From Streptomyces fagopyri (GTDB lineage: Bacteria > Actinomycetota > Actinomycetes > Streptomycetales > Streptomycetaceae): a stretch of DNA of 64,000 bases. Made by a program: the position numbers and the translations under genes. Below the pieces are notes generated by a model. That model ran no database searches. It saw nothing but the letters and a program-made list of their open reading frames with translations, and was not told where the DNA came from. How positions within the stretch are numbered: position 1 is the first letter of the stretch; every line of letters begins with the position of its first letter. The DNA is taken from contig NZ_CP045643.1 of NCBI RefSeq assembly GCF_009498275.1, positions 5,828,001-5,892,000 of the forward strand, written 5' to 3'. Positions 33,320 to 43,224 of this stretch are shown piece after piece.

Positions 33320-33577
33320 TCAGCCGTAGACGATGCGGCGCAGCTGCCTGAGCGTGAGCTCCGGCGGCGCGACCGCCCGGTACTTCAGGTCCGCCTCGAT
33401 CCGTTCGAAGATCGCCGTGTTGACCCAGCCCTGGGCCTGGAGCTCGCGGTGGCGGCGGCGGACGTACTCCTCGGTCGGCTCGTCGAAGTAGGCGAGCACG
33501 TCCTGGATCACCCGCAGCGCCTCGCCCCGGTTCAGGGGTGTGGAGCGCGTCAGATGATCCGCAAGTTCGTCGTGCAC
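33320..33577 (-). CDS. small conserved helical protein upstream of glmS
   Basis: About 85 residues, Arg/Glu-rich and helical (RGEALRVIQDVLAYFDEPTEEYVRRRHREL, IFERIEADLKYRAVAPPELTLRQLRRIVYG). It ends 13 bases before glmS, so it is probably co-transcribed. GTG 33577 is chosen because AGGA lies seven bases before it and the upstream in-frame extension (to ATG 33655) has low coding quality and contains a perfect palindrome that looks regulatory. Function unknown. Confidence 0.6.
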   Translation of the reverse strand: MHDELADHLTRSTPLNRGEALRVIQDVLAYFDEPTEEYVRRRHRELQAQGWVNTAIFERIEADLKYRAVAPPELTLRQLRRIVYG

Positions 33578-33618
33578 CCGTTGATCCTGAAGTACGAGGA
33601 GTCGATTCGCAAGAATCC

Positions 33619-33634
33619 TGCCCGATATCGGGCA
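33619..33634. promoter_or_regulatory. perfect 16-bp palindrome in a divergent promoter
   Basis: TGCCCGATATCGGGCA is a perfect inverted repeat in the AT-richer region between the small glmS-linked gene and the phosphoesterase gene. Such a site fits a dimeric repressor acting on one or both genes. It does not match the CebR, DasR or iron-box motifs. Confidence 0.55.
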
Positions 33635-33726
33635 AGTGGCTGTTGAATCTCTCATGGACCGCTGTTTGCGAACTGTCCATACTCCGTCTTGCGCCGCGTC
33701 GATTGCCGGGAGCAACTTCTGAGCCC

Positions 33727-35307
33727 ATGGACACTCCACGCATGGGCGTACCGGAGAAGCTCGCCGAGCGCATGAGCATGGCCGAGCAGCACGAGTATCT
33801 CCGCGCCAAGTTCTCGCGGCGCAACATGATCAGAGGCGGGGCCGTGACCCTCGGCGCCGTCGCGGGCGGTGCCTTCGTGCCGGGCGCCGTCGCACAGGCC
33901 GCGACCCCCACGAGGGCCACCGCGCCCTCGGCCGAGAAGGTCGACGGCGCGCTCGTCGCCCCCTTCGGCCGTCACCTGGCCTACGGCAACGACCCGCGCA
34001 CGGAGATCACGGTCTCCTGGCAGGTCCCGACCGCGGTGAAGAAGCCGTACATCCGTATCGGCGCCCACCCCTGGGACCTCTCCCGCAAGATCGAGGCCGA
34101 GGTGCGCACGCTCTACACCCCGGCCGGTGTCGGCGCGAGCGGCGACCACACCCAGTACTACCTGCACGCCAGGCTCACCCACCTGCGCCCCGGCAAGACG
34201 TACTACTACGGCGTCGGCCACGCGGGCTTCGACCCGGCCGCGCCCCACCTGCTGGGCACCCTGGGCACCTTCACCACCGCGCCCGACCGCGCCGAGCCGT
34301 TCACCTTCACGGCCTTCGGCGACGAGGGTGTCGGCTACCACGGCCTCGCCAACGACGCCCTGCTGCTCGGCCAGAACCCGGCCTTCCACCTGCACGCCGG
34401 CGACATCGCCTACGCGGACCCGTCCGGCGCGGGCAAGACGGAGGACACCGGCTTCGACTCGCGCATCTGGGACCAGTTCCTCGCCCAGACCGAAACGGTC
34501 GCCAAGCAGGTCCCGTGGATGCCGGCGTACGGCAACCACGACATGGAGGCCTGGTACTCGCCCAACGGCTACGGCGGCGAAGAGGCCCGCTGGAGCCTCC
34601 CGGACAACGGCCCGGACGCGAAGAACCTCCCGGGCGTGTACTCCTTCGTCTACGGCAACACGGCGGTCATCTCGCTGGACGCCAACGACATCTCCTTCGA
34701 GATCCCGGCCAACCTCGGCATCTCCGGCGGCACCCAGACCAAGTGGCTGGAGGGGCAGCTCAAGAAGTTCCGGGCCTCCAGGGACGTCGACTTCGTGGTC
34801 GTCTTCTTCCACCACTGCGCCTACTGCACCTCCACGGCGCACGCCTCGGAGGGGGGCGTGCGACAGGAGTGGGTGCCGCTGTTCGAGAAGTACACGGTGG
34901 ACCTGGTCATCAACGGCCACAACCACCAGTACGAGCGCACGGACGTCATCAAGGGCAACGCGGTCAGCAAGAAGCTGCCGATCGGCGGCACCGCGTACCC
35001 GGAGACCGAGGGCGTCGTCTATGTGACGGCGGGCGCGGCCGGACGCAGTCTGTACGCGTTCACCGCCCCGGACTCCTACGAGGGCAACGAGCACGAGGTC
35101 GACTCGGTCGCCTCCTTCATCAACCTGAAGGACGGCAAGCAGAACGAGACGGTCGCCTGGTCGCGGGTGCGTTACCTCAACTACTCGTTCCTGCGTGTGG
35201 ACGTCACCCCCGCGTCGAAGGGCCGCCTGACCACGCTCACGGTGCGCGGCATCGCCGAGACCGGCGCCGAGGTCGACCGCTTCACGGTGGCCCGCCGGGC
35301 CAAGTAG
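33727..35307 (+). CDS. Tat-exported purple-acid-type metallophosphoesterase
   Basis: A 526-residue protein. The twin-arginine signal SRRNMIRGGAVTL lies at about residues 30-42, with cleavage near AVAQA. A fibronectin-like N-terminal domain (TEITVSWQVPTAVKKPYIRIG) is followed by the phosphoesterase domain with FTAFGDEGVG, HLHAGDIAYAD, YGNHDME, FFHHCAYC and NGHNHQYER, the five metal-ligand blocks of purple acid phosphatases. It should release phosphate from organic esters outside the membrane. Folding before export fits the Tat route. The start at 33727 has only a distant GGGAG; 33742 is an alternative. Confidence 0.9.
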   Translation: MDTPRMGVPEKLAERMSMAEQHEYLRAKFSRRNMIRGGAVTLGAVAGGAFVPGAVAQAATPTRATAPSAEKVDGALVAPFGRHLAYGNDPRTEITVSWQVPTAVKKPYIRIGAHPWDLSRKIEAEVRTLYTPAGVGASGDHTQYYLHARLTHLRPGKTYYYGVGHAGFDPAAPHLLGTLGTFTTAPDRAEPFTFTAFGDEGVGYHGLANDALLLGQNPAFHLHAGDIAYADPSGAGKTEDTGFDSRIWDQFLAQTETVAKQVPWMPAYGNHDMEAWYSPNGYGGEEARWSLPDNGPDAKNLPGVYSFVYGNTAVISLDANDISFEIPANLGISGGTQTKWLEGQLKKFRASRDVDFVVVFFHHCAYCTSTAHASEGGVRQEWVPLFEKYTVDLVINGHNHQYERTDVIKGNAVSKKLPIGGTAYPETEGVVYVTAGAAGRSLYAFTAPDSYEGNEHEVDSVASFINLKDGKQNETVAWSRVRYLNYSFLRVDVTPASKGRLTTLTVRGIAETGAEVDRFTVARRAK

Positions 35308-35318
35308 GCCTGACCACC

Positions 35319-35343
35319 CGTACGCCCGGGACCCGGGCGTACG
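35319..35343. terminator. bidirectional hairpin after the phosphoesterase gene
   Basis: A 12-bp arm CGTACGCCCGGG is followed after one base by its exact complement, between two convergent genes. Confidence 0.8.
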
Positions 35344-35373
35344 CGCCGCAGGCGGTCCTCGACCCGCCGGCGC

Positions 35374-36249
35374 TCACATGCGCCTGAGGACCGCCTGCTT
35401 GGCCAGGGCGAACTCGTCGTCCGTCAGGACGCCGGACCGGTGGAGGTCCCCCAGTTCGCGCAGGCGCCGCAGCAGGGCGTCGTGGTCGGCCTCCGGAGCG
35501 GGGCGCGGGACCGCCGGAGGTTCCTTCGCCGATGGCCGCCCGGAGGACGCCGCCGGATGACCGAGTCGCGCCTGCACGGCCGCCGCGACCAGCGCCATCA
35601 GCGGATCCTTCTTGAAGCCCCACAGCTCCACCGCGTGCGGGTCGTACTTCGGCGGAGCCTTGGTGCCGGCGCCGCGCACGGTGAAGCGCAGACAGCCGTT
35701 CTCCAGCCCGACCGCGGGGTGCCACTCGACGCCCGTGATGTCGCTCAGTGCGAGGCAGCGGGTGCCGGCGGACGCCTTCGCGTCCTCGGTCTTCCAGTTC
35801 CACTCCAGGCGGACCCGCTCCCCGTCGAAGCTCGCCGTCCCGTCGCCCGCGGAGGCGGACAGCGGCACGGCGGGACCGGGGAGCAGATAGCCGTCGACGG
35901 GACCGGCCGGGACCTGGTCCAGGAGCAGCGCGTTGCGGACCTCGTCCACGACGTACTCGGCGACGCCGTAGCGCTCGGACTCGACGGTCAGCTGATAGGG
36001 GTCGTTCGGCTCGGCGAGCCTGCCGCCGGTGGCCTGCAACAGCGGGTCGGCGCCGTCCCGCAGCCGTAGCCGCAACCGCCCGCTGCGCTTGCCCTGCTCG
36101 AAGGATATTCCGGCCAACGCCCCCAGCGGGACGGTCAGTTCACCCAAGGCCCTGCGGAGCACGCTCACGTTCCTGTCGCGCCCGGGGGTCAGCCGCAGCG
36201 CGTCGCCGTCGAAGATCCAGGTCCCGTCCTTCTGGATGATTTCCGCCAT
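35374..36249 (-). CDS. DUF4429 protein with C-terminal SHOCT motif
   Basis: A 291-residue soluble protein. The N-terminal two thirds are two related beta-rich halves (IIQKDGTWIFDGDALRLTPG, ASFDGERVRLEWNW) as in DUF4429 proteins. The last 35 residues (ALLRRLRELGDLHRSGVLTD ending LRRM) are a SHOCT motif, a short helical module often at protein ends and thought to be an oligomerisation or localisation element. Function is not known. It is divergent from the hexosaminidase gene, which carries a DasR-type site in the shared spacer. Confidence 0.8.
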   Translation of the reverse strand: MAEIIQKDGTWIFDGDALRLTPGRDRNVSVLRRALGELTVPLGALAGISFEQGKRSGRLRLRLRDGADPLLQATGGRLAEPNDPYQLTVESERYGVAEYVVDEVRNALLLDQVPAGPVDGYLLPGPAVPLSASAGDGTASFDGERVRLEWNWKTEDAKASAGTRCLALSDITGVEWHPAVGLENGCLRFTVRGAGTKAPPKYDPHAVELWGFKKDPLMALVAAAVQARLGHPAASSGRPSAKEPPAVPRPAPEADHDALLRRLRELGDLHRSGVLTDDEFALAKQAVLRRM

Positions 36250-36280
36250 GAGGGGGATTGTTTCACCGGCCCTGCGGCAG

Positions 36281-36296
36281 AGTGGTCTATACCCAT
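36281..36296. promoter_or_regulatory. DasR (dre) site upstream of hexosaminidase
   Basis: AGTGGTCTATACCCAT matches 13 of 16 positions of the dre consensus AGTGGTCTAGACCACT. It lies 60 bases before the GH20 gene start. DasR control of hexosaminidase genes by amino-sugar phosphates is established in Streptomyces. Confidence 0.7.
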
Positions 36297-36355
36297 CTGA
36301 GCCCAGGGAAGCCGTAGGGGCTCATGACAGCTCGTGGGACCTGAAGGGAGCGCAT

Positions 36356-37942
36356 GTGAGACAGCACAGAACGCCCCGCCTTCTCGGTACGCTGTTGCTC
36401 GTGGCGGCCGCAAGCATCTCCGTCGTCGGCGCGACATCCTCCGCCGCCGGCCGAACAGCCGTCCCCCTGGGCCGGGTTGTCCCGGCGCCCGCCTCGGTCG
36501 ACGAGGGCGGGTCGCCGTACGGCATCACCCGCGACACGCGGATCCGGGTCGACGACTCGCGTGAGGTCCGCCGGGTCGGCGCGTACCTGGCCGGCGTCCT
36601 GCGGCCCTCCACCGGCTATCGGCTGCCGGTCACCGACCGGGGCACCGGCGGTATCCGGCTGCGGCTCGGCGACCGGACCCTGGGCGACGAGGGGTACCGG
36701 CTGGACAGCGGCAGAAACGGCGTCACCATCACCGCGGGCAAGCCCGCCGGTCTCTTCCACGGCGTGCAGACCCTCCGCCAGCTCCTGCCCGCCGCCGTCG
36801 AACGCGACTCCGTGCAGCCGGGCCCCTGGCTGGTCGCGGGCGGCACCATCGAGGACACCCCGCGCTACGGCTACCGCGGCGCGATGCTGGACGTCTCCCG
36901 GCACTTCTTCACCGTCGCCCAGGTCGAGCGGTACATCGACGAGCTGGCCCTGTACAAGATCAACAAGCTGCATCTGCACCTGAGCGACGACCAGGGCTGG
37001 CGCATCGCCGTCGACTCCTGGCCGCGTCTGGCCACCCACGGCGGCTCCACCGAGGTCGGCGGCGGACCCGCGGGCTTCTACACCAAGGACCAGTACCGGC
37101 AGATCGTGCGGTACGCGTCCGAGCGCTATCTGGACGTCGTTCCGGAGATCGACATGCCGGGACACACCAACGCCGCGCTCGCCTCGTACGCCCGGCTGAA
37201 CTGCGACGGGACCGCGCCGCCGCTCTACACCGGCACCGAGGTCGGCTTCAGCTCGCTGTGCGTGGGCAAGCCGGTGACGTACGACTTCGTGGACGACGTG
37301 ATCCGGGAGCTGGCCGCGCTCACGCCCGGCAAGTACCTCCACATCGGCGGCGACGAGGCCCACTCCACCAGCCACGCCGACTACGTGACCTTCATGGACA
37401 AGGTGCAGCCCCTCGTGGCCAAGTACGGCAAGAAGGTGATGGGCTGGCACCAGCTGACCGGGGCGACCCCGGCGAAGGGCGCGCTCGCCCAGTACTGGGG
37501 GCTCGACGACACCGACGCCGCGGAGAAGGAGCAGGTCGTGCGGGCCGCGCGGAACGGGACGGGACTCGTGCTGTCACCGGCCGACCGGGTGTACCTCGAC
37601 ATGAAGTACACCGAGGACACCCCGCTCGGGCAGGACTGGGCGGGCCTCGTCGAGGTGCGGCGCGCGTACGACTGGGATCCCGGCACCTACCTCCCGGGCG
37701 CGCCGGCGTCGGCGATCCGGGGCGTCGAGGCACCGCTGTGGACGGAGACCATCGTCACCGGCGCGGACATCGACTACATGGCCTTCCCGCGGCTGCCCGG
37801 AGTGGCCGAACTCGGCTGGTCGCCCGCCTCGACGCACGACTGGGACACCTACAAGGTGCGGCTCGCGGCGCAGGGGCCGCGCTGGGACGCGCTGGGCATC
37901 GGCTACTACAAGTCGCCCCAGGTCCCCTGGCCCGGCGTCTGA
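36356..37942 (+). CDS. secreted GH20 beta-N-acetylhexosaminidase
   Basis: A 528-residue exported enzyme. Signal peptide at about 1-30; then a GH20b-type N-terminal domain (TGYRLPVTDRGTGGIRLRLG) and the GH20 barrel (YRGAMLDVSRHFFTVAQVER, LHLHLSDDQGWRI, VPEIDMPGHTNAAL). Catalytic pair D333-E334 is in HIGGDEAHS; a late WTETI and LGWSP complete the site. It releases GlcNAc from chitobiose and other chitin fragments, complementing the chitinase at 16.5 kb. GTG 36356 follows GGGAG. Confidence 0.93.
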   Translation: MRQHRTPRLLGTLLLVAAASISVVGATSSAAGRTAVPLGRVVPAPASVDEGGSPYGITRDTRIRVDDSREVRRVGAYLAGVLRPSTGYRLPVTDRGTGGIRLRLGDRTLGDEGYRLDSGRNGVTITAGKPAGLFHGVQTLRQLLPAAVERDSVQPGPWLVAGGTIEDTPRYGYRGAMLDVSRHFFTVAQVERYIDELALYKINKLHLHLSDDQGWRIAVDSWPRLATHGGSTEVGGGPAGFYTKDQYRQIVRYASERYLDVVPEIDMPGHTNAALASYARLNCDGTAPPLYTGTEVGFSSLCVGKPVTYDFVDDVIRELAALTPGKYLHIGGDEAHSTSHADYVTFMDKVQPLVAKYGKKVMGWHQLTGATPAKGALAQYWGLDDTDAAEKEQVVRAARNGTGLVLSPADRVYLDMKYTEDTPLGQDWAGLVEVRRAYDWDPGTYLPGAPASAIRGVEAPLWTETIVTGADIDYMAFPRLPGVAELGWSPASTHDWDTYKVRLAAQGPRWDALGIGYYKSPQVPWPGV

Positions 37943-37958
37943 TCCCGGGTGCGACGGA

Positions 37959-37994
37959 GGTGGGGCTCAGGGGGACCGTCCCCTGAGCCCCACC
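37959..37994. terminator. bidirectional hairpin between hexosaminidase and desD
   Basis: Arms GGTGGGGCTCAGGGG(G)AC and GTCCCCTGAGCCCCACC pair over 17 bases with one bulged G; it serves both converging transcripts. Confidence 0.85.
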
Positions 37995-37998
37995 CGGC

Positions 37999-39771
37999 TC
38001 ATCGGCCCGCGATCGGGTTCCGCAGCGTGCCGACCAGTTGCAGCGCACCGGACGGATCCGTCAGGTCCACCATCTGCCGGTTGTCCCTCAACTGGAGCCG
38101 GTTGAGGCAGGACAGCGCGAACTCGGGCGCGAACAGGTCGTACTGGGTGAACCTGTCGGCGAGTTCGGGCGTCGCGTCCTGGTAGGCGCGCACCGACTCG
38201 GCGACCGTCCGCCAGAAGACGTCCTCGTCGAGGATGCCCTCGGCCGCGAGGTTCGCCGCGAGGAAGCGGAAGAAGCAGTCGAAGACGTCCGTGAAAATCG
38301 ACAGGAGCTTCTTGTCCTCGGGGACCTCGACGCGGATCCGCTCGACCGCGGGCGGCAGCACCGCCTGCGGATCCATGACGGCGATCTCCTCCGCGATGTC
38401 CTTGTAGACCGCGCGCCGCACGGCACCGTCCGCCAGGACCAGGATGACGTTCTCGCCGTGCGGCATGTAGACGAGGTCGTAGGCGTAGAAGCTGTGCAGC
38501 AGCGGGGTGAGGTAGGCGTGCAGATATCGCCGCAGCCACTCCACCGGCGTCAGCCCCGACCGCTCGATGAGCGCGCCCGCGAAGGAGGCGCCCTCGTGGT
38601 CGACATGGAGCAGGGAGGCCATCGTCGCCAGGGTCTCGCCCTCCTGGAGGGAGGCCACGGGGCTCTCCCGCCACAGGGCGGCGAGCATCTTGCGGTACGG
38701 GGAGTAGCGGTCGGTGGCCGCCTCGTACTCCAGGTGGCGGTACCCGACGGCGGCACGCTCGCGGATGACGGACAGGCCGGTGGACCTGAGCACCGGGTCG
38801 TTGTCGACGAGCTGGGCCAGCCAGTCGTTGATCGCCGGCGTCGCCTCCATGTACGCGGCCGAGAGCCCCCGCATGAAGCCCATGTTGAGGACCGACAGAG
38901 CGGTCTTCACGTAGTGCTTCTCGGGACTCGACGAGTTGAAGAACGTGCGGATCGACTGCTGGGCCAGGTACTCGTCGTCCCCCTCGCCCAGGCACACCAG
39001 GTGCCGCCGGGCGACCTCGGCCGCGAAGGTCACCGAGAGCTTGTTCCACCACTGCCAGGGGTGGACGGGGATCAGGAGGTAGTCCTCCGGGTCGAGTCCC
39101 TGTCCGGTGAGCGTGGCGGCGAACCGGGCCAGTGCCGGCTCGCCGAGCTCCTCACGCACGAAGGACTCGTACGTGATGCCCACACCCGCCGTGAACGCGG
39201 CCCGGGAGCGGTGCGCGGCCAGCCACACCAGCCGGACCGGGCTCGCGGTCTCGGGCGCGTAGGACAGGTACTCGTGGACACCGAAGCCGAGCCGCCCGTT
39301 GTTGGCGACGAAGCAGGGATGGCCCTCGGTCATGCCCGTCTCGATCGCCTGGAACCCCGCCCGGGTGAGCTCGGCGGAGGTGACCCGCGGTTTGGTGAGC
39401 TTGAAGCAGGTGCTCGAGAGGGTGGAGGAGATCTCCTCCAGATAGACCGGCAGGATCTCGTCGCTCAGACCGAGCGACTTCCTCAGCTCGATGAAGAAGT
39501 CCGCGGCGGCGAGCGGGAGTTCGGTACCGTCCCGGTGACGGGTGATCGACGCGGCGTCGATCTGCCAGTGATCGAGGGAGCGGACGGTCGCGGTGAACCC
39601 GTAGCGGGTCAGGCCGTCGTCGCTGTGGACGACGTATCGGCCGTCACCCGTGGCCTCCGGTGTGATCAGCCGCTCGTGCGCGAACTCGGCGAGCGCCTTG
39701 CGGACGAGGAGACGGCCTGCCTGCTCCCAGCGTTCGGGGGAGAGGTGGGACACGGCGTCGGACAGGGTCAT
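37999..39771 (-). CDS. desD: desferrioxamine synthetase DesD
   Basis: A 590-residue NRPS-independent siderophore synthetase (IucA/IucC family). It joins and cyclises N-hydroxy-N-succinyl/acyl-cadaverine units with ATP to give desferrioxamines. Family landmarks are FVANNGRLGFG, LIPVHPWQWWNK, SVLNMGFMRGL, YMPHGENVILVL and the C-terminal FRF-type ferric reductase-like region. Start ATG 39771 overlaps the desC stop (ATGA). Last gene of the iron-regulated desABCD operon. Confidence 0.96.
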   Translation of the reverse strand: MTLSDAVSHLSPERWEQAGRLLVRKALAEFAHERLITPEATGDGRYVVHSDDGLTRYGFTATVRSLDHWQIDAASITRHRDGTELPLAAADFFIELRKSLGLSDEILPVYLEEISSTLSSTCFKLTKPRVTSAELTRAGFQAIETGMTEGHPCFVANNGRLGFGVHEYLSYAPETASPVRLVWLAAHRSRAAFTAGVGITYESFVREELGEPALARFAATLTGQGLDPEDYLLIPVHPWQWWNKLSVTFAAEVARRHLVCLGEGDDEYLAQQSIRTFFNSSSPEKHYVKTALSVLNMGFMRGLSAAYMEATPAINDWLAQLVDNDPVLRSTGLSVIRERAAVGYRHLEYEAATDRYSPYRKMLAALWRESPVASLQEGETLATMASLLHVDHEGASFAGALIERSGLTPVEWLRRYLHAYLTPLLHSFYAYDLVYMPHGENVILVLADGAVRRAVYKDIAEEIAVMDPQAVLPPAVERIRVEVPEDKKLLSIFTDVFDCFFRFLAANLAAEGILDEDVFWRTVAESVRAYQDATPELADRFTQYDLFAPEFALSCLNRLQLRDNRQMVDLTDPSGALQLVGTLRNPIAGR

Positions 39772-40316
39772 ACGGCTGCTCCTACCGCTGCCTCGAACCG
39801 CTCCCGCGTACAGAAGCTGAGCAGCGCGCGCTTCTCGGGCTTGTCGATCTCCCGCTCGGCCACGAAGCCGACGGCTTCGTTGAGCGCGTGCACGGCCGTG
39901 TTGCCCACGTCGGGCTCGACGACGACGCGCCGGGTCGCCGGGTCGGCGAACAGGTGCTTCATCACCGTGGTGATCACGGCCCGGGTGAAACCGTGCACGG
40001 GTGTGTCGGTCGGCGCGACCAGGAAGTGCATGCCGACGTCGCCGGGTTCGGGCTCGTAGAGGCCGACCAGTTCGACATGGCGCGGGTCGTAGCTCTCCAT
40101 CAGGAACGCGGGCTCGCCGTCGCGCAGCCCGAGGTACGCGTGGTGGTGCTCGGCGGCCGCGATGGCCATGTACTCGCGCTCCACGTCGTGCAGTTTCGCG
40201 CCCTGCATCATCCAGAAGGCGGCCTTGGGGTGCGTCACCCAGCCGTGCAGCAGCCCGGAGTCCTGGATCGGGTCGAGCGGGCGGACGGTGAGGACACCTA
40301 TGCCGGTGCGGCTCAT
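39768..40316 (-). CDS. desC: N-hydroxycadaverine acyltransferase DesC
   Basis: A 182-residue GNAT-fold acyltransferase of the IucB/AlcB type: [77 protein letters not shown]. It acylates N-hydroxycadaverine with acetyl-, succinyl- or other CoA. Its ATG overlaps the desB stop by four bases, and its own stop overlaps the desD start. Confidence 0.95.
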   Translation of the reverse strand: MSRTGIGVLTVRPLDPIQDSGLLHGWVTHPKAAFWMMQGAKLHDVEREYMAIAAAEHHHAYLGLRDGEPAFLMESYDPRHVELVGLYEPEPGDVGMHFLVAPTDTPVHGFTRAVITTVMKHLFADPATRRVVVEPDVGNTAVHALNEAVGFVAEREIDKPEKRALLSFCTRERFEAAVGAAV

Positions 40317-41605
40317 ACGGCGAACTCCTGGAACGCGATCGACTTCTCGACCGGGTAGTACTCGGTACCGAGCAGCTCACGGATGATGGACGCGTTGCGG
40401 TAGGCGCCCATGCCCAGGTCGGGACTGGTGATGCTGTGCGTGTGCACGCCGGCGTTCTGCAGGAAGACGCCGCGCCCGGTGGTGTCGACGGCGTAGTTGC
40501 GGGCCACGTCGAAGTTGCCGCGGGTGTCGTAGCGCAGCCGGTCGCGGACCGGCGCCAGGAACGCGGGCTCGGTGTATTTGTAGCCGGTGGCCAGGATCAG
40601 GCCTTCGGAGTGCAGCTCGTAGTCCTTGCCCTGCTCCTCCTGGCGCAGGCCGAGGGTGTAGCCGCCGTCCTCGTGACGCACGCTGTTCAGCGCCGAGTTG
40701 GTGAGCAGCCGGGTGGCGACGGGCCCACCGAGGTTCTTCTGGTACAGCAGGTCGAAGATCGCGTCGATCAGCTCGCCGTCGATGCCCTTGAAAAGGCCCT
40801 TCTGCTCCGTCTGGAGGCGGTAGCGGGTCTGCTCGGGCAGCGCGTGGAAGTAGTCGATGTACTCCGGAGAGGTCATCTCCAGCGTGAGCTTGGTGTATTC
40901 GAGCGGGAAGAAGCGCGGGGAGCGCGTCACCCAGTTCAGCCGGTAGCCGTGGACATCGATCTCGCTGAGGAGGTCGTAGTAGATCTCCGCGGCGGACTGC
41001 CCGCTGCCGACCAGGGTGATCGACTCCTTCGCCTGCAACTCCTTCTTGTGCGTGAGGTAACGGGAGTTGTGGATGAAGTCGCCGCCGAGGTCCGCGCAGG
41101 CCTCCGGGAGGTACGGCGGGGTGCCGGTGCCGAGGACCAGGTGGCGGCCGCGGTAGGTGTCACCGGCCTCGGTCCGTACGGCGTAGACCCCGGCAGCGTC
41201 CTCGTACGTCACCTCGGCGACCGTGGTGGAGAAGCGGACGCTGGAGAGTTTCGACGCGGCCCAGCGGCAGTAGTCGTCGTACTCGACGCGCAGCGGGTAG
41301 AAGTTCTCGCGGATGTAGAAGGCGTACAGACGGCCCGATTCCTTCAGGTAGTTGAGGAAGGAGTAGGGAGAGGTCGGGTCGGCGAGGGTCACCAGGTCCG
41401 ACATGAACGGGGTCTGCAGGTGCGCGCCCTCCAGGAACATCCCGGAGTGCCACTCGAAGTCCGGCTTGGACTCCAGGAAGACGCCGTCCAGTTCGGCGAT
41501 CGGCTCGGTCAGACAGGCGAGACCGAGATTGAAGGGGCCGAGACCGATCCCTACGAAGTCGTATGTCTTTCCGGTGTCTTCGACGGATTCAGGAAGCGCG
41601 GTCAA
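40313..41605 (-). CDS. desB: cadaverine N-monooxygenase DesB
   Basis: A 430-residue flavin-dependent N-hydroxylase (IucD/lysine monooxygenase family). FAD site [14 protein letters not shown] (17-30), NADPH site [16 protein letters not shown] and [11 protein letters not shown] near the end. It hydroxylates cadaverine made by DesA. The start is TTG 41605 with GGGAGAG four bases upstream; it overlaps the desA stop by 17 bases. Confidence 0.95.
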   Translation of the reverse strand: MTALPESVEDTGKTYDFVGIGLGPFNLGLACLTEPIAELDGVFLESKPDFEWHSGMFLEGAHLQTPFMSDLVTLADPTSPYSFLNYLKESGRLYAFYIRENFYPLRVEYDDYCRWAASKLSSVRFSTTVAEVTYEDAAGVYAVRTEAGDTYRGRHLVLGTGTPPYLPEACADLGGDFIHNSRYLTHKKELQAKESITLVGSGQSAAEIYYDLLSEIDVHGYRLNWVTRSPRFFPLEYTKLTLEMTSPEYIDYFHALPEQTRYRLQTEQKGLFKGIDGELIDAIFDLLYQKNLGGPVATRLLTNSALNSVRHEDGGYTLGLRQEEQGKDYELHSEGLILATGYKYTEPAFLAPVRDRLRYDTRGNFDVARNYAVDTTGRGVFLQNAGVHTHSITSPDLGMGAYRNASIIRELLGTEYYPVEKSIAFQEFAV

Positions 41606-43031
41606 GGGACTCTCCCAGGTACTGCTCGGCGTGGCCGGCGATCAGATCGAGGACGGCGGCGATGTCGTCGGCCGTCGTCTCGGGATTGAGCAGGGTGAAC
41701 TTCAGGTAATGGCGTCCGCCGACCTTGGTGCCCGCCACGACGGCGTCACCGGAGGCGAACAGGGCTTTGCGGGCATACAGGTTGGCGCGGTCGATCTCCG
41801 CCGGGTCGGTGACCGCGGCCGGGATGAACCGGAAGACCAGGGTGGACAGCGAGGGCTCGACCACCACGTCGTAGCGCGGGTCCGTGGCCAGCAGCCGCCA
41901 GCCCTCCCGCGCCAGGTCGCAGACCTCGTCGAAGAGTTCGCCGATACCGTCGGCGCCCATCACCCGCAGCGTCATCCACAGCTTGAGCGCGTCGAAGCGG
42001 CGGGTGGTCTGCAGGGACTTGTCGACCTGGTTGGGGATGCGCTCCTCGACCATGCGACGCGGATTCAGATACTCCGCGTGGTAGGTGGCGTGGCGCAGGG
42101 TCGCGGCGTCGCGCACCAGTACGGCGGACGAACTCACCGGCTGGAAGAAGGACTTGTGATAGTCGACGGTGACGGAGTCGGCGCGCTCGATGCCGTCGAT
42201 GCGGTCGCGGTTCTTCAGGGAGGCGAGCAGTCCGCAGCCGTAGGCCGCGTCGACGTGCATCCAGGTCCCGTACCGGGCGCACAGTTCGGCGATCTCGGGC
42301 AGCGGGTCGATGGAGCCGAAGTCGGTGGTGCCCGCGGTCGCGACGACCGCCATCGGGACCAGGCCCTCGTTCCGGCAGCGCTCCAGTTCGCGGGCGAGCG
42401 CGAGCGTCTGCATGCGCTTGTCGTGGTCGACGGGGATCGACACGACGGAGTCGGCGCCGAGGCCGAGGAGTTTCGCCGACTTCTTGACGCTGAAGTGGCT
42501 GACGTCGGAGGCGAACACGCGCAGTCGGGCGAGGTCGTCGGTCTTGGCCTCCTCGCGGGCCAGCAGCAGCGCCTGCAGGTTGGACTGGCTGCCGCCGCTG
42601 GTGAACACGCCGTCGGCGGCGGGTCCGAGGCCGATGCGCTCGTTGGTCCAGTCGATGAGCCTGCGCTCGATGAGGGTGCCGCCGGCCGACTGGTCCCAGG
42701 TGTCCAGGGAGGAGTTGACGGCGGACAGCACGGCTTCGCCGAGCACGGCCGGTATGACGACCGGGCAGTTGAGGTGTGCGAGGTAGCGCGGGTGGTGGAA
42801 GTAGATCGCGTCCCGGAGGTAGACCTCCTCCAGTTCGTCGAGGACCGCGCTGGTGTCGTGCAGCGGGCGGTCCAGGTCGATGCGTTCGATGCGGGGCGCG
42901 AGGGCGTCGACCGTGACTCCCGTGAACGGACGCTCGGTGGTGGCGAGTTTGGCCGCCACCCGCTCGATTCCTTCGGTCACGGAACGGCGATACCGCTCCG
43001 CGGTCGTGTCATTGAGCAGGTGCGAGCGCAT
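41589..43031 (-). CDS. desA: lysine decarboxylase DesA
   Basis: A 480-residue PLP-dependent group II decarboxylase. [31 protein letters not shown] and [10 protein letters not shown], where K293 should bind PLP. It makes cadaverine, the first committed step of desferrioxamine synthesis. GGAGG lies eight bases before ATG 43031. An iron box about 100 bases upstream gives the expected DmdR1/IdeR repression. First gene of desABCD. Confidence 0.96.
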   Translation of the reverse strand: MRSHLLNDTTAERYRRSVTEGIERVAAKLATTERPFTGVTVDALAPRIERIDLDRPLHDTSAVLDELEEVYLRDAIYFHHPRYLAHLNCPVVIPAVLGEAVLSAVNSSLDTWDQSAGGTLIERRLIDWTNERIGLGPAADGVFTSGGSQSNLQALLLAREEAKTDDLARLRVFASDVSHFSVKKSAKLLGLGADSVVSIPVDHDKRMQTLALARELERCRNEGLVPMAVVATAGTTDFGSIDPLPEIAELCARYGTWMHVDAAYGCGLLASLKNRDRIDGIERADSVTVDYHKSFFQPVSSSAVLVRDAATLRHATYHAEYLNPRRMVEERIPNQVDKSLQTTRRFDALKLWMTLRVMGADGIGELFDEVCDLAREGWRLLATDPRYDVVVEPSLSTLVFRFIPAAVTDPAEIDRANLYARKALFASGDAVVAGTKVGGRHYLKFTLLNPETTADDIAAVLDLIAGHAEQYLGESLDRAS

Positions 43032-43126
43032 GTGGGAGTCCTCCGTGCGGGGAAGAGGGAGCGTCCGGGCGGGGCGGCAGAGGGACGGCTCGGACGAGAG
43101 AAAGGGACGGGGTCGCGTCCTTCAAC

Positions 43127-43145
43127 TTAGGCTAGCCTAACCTAA
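43127..43145. promoter_or_regulatory. iron box (DmdR1/IdeR) of desA
   Basis: TTAGGCTAGCCTAACCTAA, a 19-bp near-palindrome matching the actinobacterial iron box TTAGGTTAGGCTAACCTAA, located 96 bases before desA. Confidence 0.95.
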
Positions 43146-43224
43146 GTCGATCACGCGACCCCGTCCCTCGGGTCCCCGTAGTGACGTACGCCTCTGTTCG
43201 ACGCCCGGTCACCGGTGCGCGCCG

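Noticed and set aside
31426..33351. Long open frame antisense to glmS (641 codons)
   Set aside because: At this GC content antisense frames of real genes stay open; the product has no domain and glmS on the other strand is unmistakable.
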